Assembly (NCBI RefSeq): GCF_030944625.1
Contig: NZ_JAUSXY010000001.1
Location: forward strand, 3,162,001 to 3,226,000
Source of the DNA: Arthrobacter sp. SLBN-112
GTDB lineage: Bacteria; Actinomycetota; Actinomycetes; Actinomycetales; Micrococcaceae
DNA length: 64,000 bases
Direction: 5' to 3'
Shown in pieces: positions 62,091-64,000 of the stretch. The translations under genes were made by a program, and so were the position numbers. Numbering within the stretch: position 1 is the first letter of the stretch; each line of letters opens with the position of its first letter. The notes beneath the pieces were generated by a model. The model had not been told where the DNA came from. It made no database searches and worked only from the letters and a program-made list of their open reading frames with translations.

Positions 62091-62427
62091 GCCGCCCCGA
62101 CCCATGCTCGCGAGTTGCTGCGGAAAGTTGTAGCTACTCTGCCCCCGAAAGCGAGGTCATTTCCTGGAAATGTGACACAGGCAACCAATATGCCTCGTTT
62201 TGAAATCCTGTGCGCACCTACACGAGCGCAGCTTGAGGGAAGGTAGTCCTTCTCGATCCAGTGGCTGCAATCAGTCGCGGGGACACGCAAATTAATTGGG
62301 GGGCGTCTCGGAACACGGTGATTATCCACCCTGAAGAGGTACCTTTGTCTACAGTCCCTGACGCTATCGCCGCGACTCCGTCAAGCCGGACGTGTTGTGG
62401 GTAATTCCCGCTTTGTAACAGCTTAGT
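62091..62427. other. no gene seen
   Basis: About 340 bases between the GH32 relic and the LacI leader. Only short shadow frames are present. No family, strong hairpin or clear promoter is visible. Confidence 0.4.
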
Positions 62428-62440
62428 GTTAAGTGCACAG
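62428..62440 (+). promoter_or_regulatory. conserved leader box of tandem LacI genes (copy 1)
   Basis: TGTTAAGTGCACA lies 35 bases before the first LacI start. An almost identical TGTTAAGCGCATA precedes the second LacI by 37 bases. TTAAG.GCA resembles a LacI half-site, so it may be a shared operator or promoter element. Confidence 0.5.
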
Positions 62441-62462
62441 GCTGTCGGGAAGGGAGCGATTG

Positions 62463-63533
62463 ATGGTCAAGGGTCCGACGGTATATGACGTTGCGGAGCT
62501 CGCGGGGGTTTCGATTGCGACGGTTTCCTTCACTTACTCTAAGCCTCACCGTGTCAGAGAGACGACGAGGAATTCGGTGCTGGCTGCCGCGCGCGAGTTG
62601 GGGTATGTGCCCAGTGCCAGCGCCCGCGGGCTGGCCAAGGGCCGCACGGGAGCCCTCGGGCTCTTTTCCTTCGACTTTCTAAACCTCCTGCCGGAGGCGG
62701 AGACAGACCGTACTGCGATTGGCGGTGCGCCTGATGATTTCCTGCAGTTCCCGATTTGGGTGGACGAGGTCCAGCGGGGTGTTGAACTGGAGTGCTTCAG
62801 GCGTGGTTACGCGCTCATGATTGGTGGCGGCAACAAAGCGAGCGGTGAAAGAGCGGTGACCGACATCGCCGGCCGCGTCGACGGCCTGATCATTTTCCCC
62901 AATACCATTCCGGCGGAGGTCGCCCGCCGGATATCGGCTCGGATTCCAGTCGTTGAACTCTCTGACCCATCCGGCGATAGCGGACTTCACCGTGTCACGA
63001 TAGACAATGCCTCCGGCATCCGGCAGCTGATGGAACACTTGATCGGCGTTCACAAGTTCCGCAAATTCATGTTCGTCAGCATCCCGAACGCCGAGACTGA
63101 GGTCAGGTACAACGCGTTTAGGTCTGCCCTGCACGCGCACGGACTGGACGCGCAGCCCCCGCTTGAGAGCTGGCCCGACTCCCGGGCGGTAACCGCTGAG
63201 CTGATCGCGGAGCTCCAGGACTCCGGTTCACTTCCCGACTGTTTCGTCTGTGCCAACGATCAGGAGGCCGTGGTGGTGTTGGAGAACCTCAAGGCAGCCG
63301 GAATCCGGGTCCCGAACCAGGTGGCTGTCACCGGTTACGACGGAATCCTGGCAGGGCGTTTGGTGAAGCCAACTTTAACCACCGTTCGCCAACCGATGGA
63401 ACTGATCGGGCGCACCGCCGTCGAAATCCTTGCAGACGCTTTGGCGGATCCCTTGGCATCCCCCGCACACAGGCAACTGCCGGTCAGCCTCGCCGTCCGC
63501 GAAAGCTGCGGCTGCTGCATAGATGGAGACTAA
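62463..63533 (+). CDS. LacI-family transcriptional regulator (tandem copy 1)
   Basis: A 356-residue LacI/GalR protein. The DNA-binding domain is PTVYDVAELAGVSIATVSFTYSKPHRV, in which the usual Arg-Ala/Val-Leu after TVS is replaced by Phe-Thr-Tyr. Hinge residues ELGYVPSASARGLAKGRTGALGLF lead into a sensor domain ending LPVSLAVRESCGCC. ATG 62463 follows GAAGGGAG. The sensor contains an insertion-like acidic stretch (PEAETDRTAIGGAPDDF). It lies beside a broken GH32 gene and just upstream of a close paralogue. Confidence 0.92.
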   Translation: MVKGPTVYDVAELAGVSIATVSFTYSKPHRVRETTRNSVLAAARELGYVPSASARGLAKGRTGALGLFSFDFLNLLPEAETDRTAIGGAPDDFLQFPIWVDEVQRGVELECFRRGYALMIGGGNKASGERAVTDIAGRVDGLIIFPNTIPAEVARRISARIPVVELSDPSGDSGLHRVTIDNASGIRQLMEHLIGVHKFRKFMFVSIPNAETEVRYNAFRSALHAHGLDAQPPLESWPDSRAVTAELIAELQDSGSLPDCFVCANDQEAVVVLENLKAAGIRVPNQVAVTGYDGILAGRLVKPTLTTVRQPMELIGRTAVEILADALADPLASPAHRQLPVSLAVRESCGCCIDGD

Positions 63534-63707
63534 CCGGGTACCGGGCGTACCAATTCTCCCTGTTCATCCCCTCCTGTAGCTGGAGAAATCGGGCCACAAG
63601 CGCTCTCACGTCGCTCTTATCAGGCAGCGCGCTGAGCGTGTGGGAGCACGAGTCTCAGTCAGTCCAGAAGCGCGGAGGAATCGGCTTCAATTCCTTCAGA
63701 GCCTATT

Positions 63708-63720
63708 GTTAAGCGCATAG
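63708..63720 (+). promoter_or_regulatory. conserved leader box of tandem LacI genes (copy 2)
   Basis: TGTTAAGCGCATA matches the box before the upstream paralogue at 11 of 13 positions and has nearly the same distance to the start codon. The 63534-63707 stretch holds nothing else I can support. Confidence 0.5.
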
Positions 63721-63744
63721 TCTCTGGGGAAGGAAGCAATAACG

Positions 63745-64000
63745 ATGGTCAAGGGTCCGACGGTGTATGACGTTGCTGAGCAGGCGGGGGTTTCGATCGC
63801 CACAGTTTCGTTTGCTTTCACGCAGCCTCACCGCGTCAAGGAGTCGACTAGGAACTCGGTCCTGAATGCTGCACGAGCGCTGGGATACGTGCCCAGCGCC
63901 AGCGCCCGCGGGCTGGCCAAGGGCCGGACGGGTGCTCTTGGACTGTTTTCGTTCGACTACTTGAATCTGCTGCCCGAGGCAGGGGGCGACGGCGCGACCG
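63745..64000 (+). CDS. LacI-family transcriptional regulator (tandem copy 2, partial)
   Basis: The 85 residues visible before the window ends read PTVYDVAEQAGVSIATVSFAF, then QPHRVKESTRNSVLNAARAL and GYVPSASARGLAKGRTGALG. They are nearly the same as the upstream LacI protein, and the next residues FSFDYLNLLPEAGG follow the same insertion. ATG 63745 follows GGGGAAGGAAG. This is a tandem duplicate with a diverging recognition helix (FAFTQ versus FTYSK). The rest of the gene lies beyond the window. Confidence 0.9.
   Translation, partial: MVKGPTVYDVAEQAGVSIATVSFAFTQPHRVKESTRNSVLNAARALGYVPSASARGLAKGRTGALGLFSFDYLNLLPEAGGDGAT

Noticed and set aside
1-64000. tRNA, rRNA, CRISPR array, insertion sequence or integrase
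   Set aside because: No cloverleaf-like sequence, regularly spaced repeat array, transposase frame or integrase frame was seen on reading the window. A covariance-model and repeat-finder run would be needed to exclude small RNAs.

Overview
The window is high-GC DNA with actinobacterial gene style: many LacI regulators, an MsiK-type sugar ABC system without its own ATPase, ROK control, frequent GTG starts and 4-base gene overlaps. Gene content and protein sequences look most like a soil Micrococcaceae member (Arthrobacter, Pseudarthrobacter or Paenarthrobacter). That assignment is inference from style, since no rRNA or other marker gene is present. Almost everything encodes uptake and breakdown of plant-derived sugars, sugar acids and organosulfur compounds.

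Layout. 0-2.3 kb: a GntP-family sugar-acid permease divergent from a GntR/FCD regulator. 2.3-3.3 kb: decayed DNA with a PAS-EAL remnant. 3.35-12.1 kb (minus strand): a compact operon with two Gfo/Idh/MocA oxidoreductases, a CUT2 sugar ABC transporter (permease, binding protein, ATPase) and three TIM-barrel isomerase/epimerases, divergent from a ROK regulator (12.35-13.6 kb). This looks like a keto-sugar or cyclitol route with unknown substrate. 13.9-14.9 kb: an AraC regulator. 15-16.3 kb: decayed DNA containing the tail of a second copy of one isomerase. 16.3-21.5 kb (minus): an organosulfur operon (binding protein, ATPase, permease, TauD-like dioxygenase, FMN monooxygenase) in which one extra base fuses the binding protein to the ATPase. 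22-27.6 kb: signalling genes, comprising a frameshifted receiver-kinase, a large hybrid kinase and a receiver-GGDEF protein.

28.4-38.5 kb: a LacI-controlled sugar-acid operon with a hydroxyacid dehydrogenase, a ManD-type dehydratase, a mannonate/fructuronate oxidoreductase, a zinc alcohol dehydrogenase of the idonate/gulonate type, an MHS transporter, KDPG aldolase, KDG kinase and a DUF4862 protein. Together these make a complete route from an L-gulonate or L-idonate type acid through D-mannonate and KDG to pyruvate and glyceraldehyde-3-phosphate. 39.3-46.4 kb: a LacI-controlled fructan operon (binding protein, two permeases, intracellular GH32, fructokinase). 46.5-48.6 kb: an aldo/keto reductase with its own LacI regulator. 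48.8-57.3 kb: a LacI regulator, a five-gene Opp/Dpp-type ABC transporter and a second GH32 in one operon. 57.3-62.1 kb: a patch of broken genes (membrane protein, Hsp20, acyl carrier protein, a third GH32) around one intact glycosyltransferase. 62.4-64 kb: two tandem LacI paralogues, the second cut by the window end.

Recurrent themes are operator palindromes lying in LacI promoters, two promoters whose paired operators are both 32 bp apart, perfect stem-loops just after transporter genes, and several single-base frameshifts that could be real decay or assembly errors. No tRNA, rRNA, CRISPR array, insertion sequence or integrase was seen.
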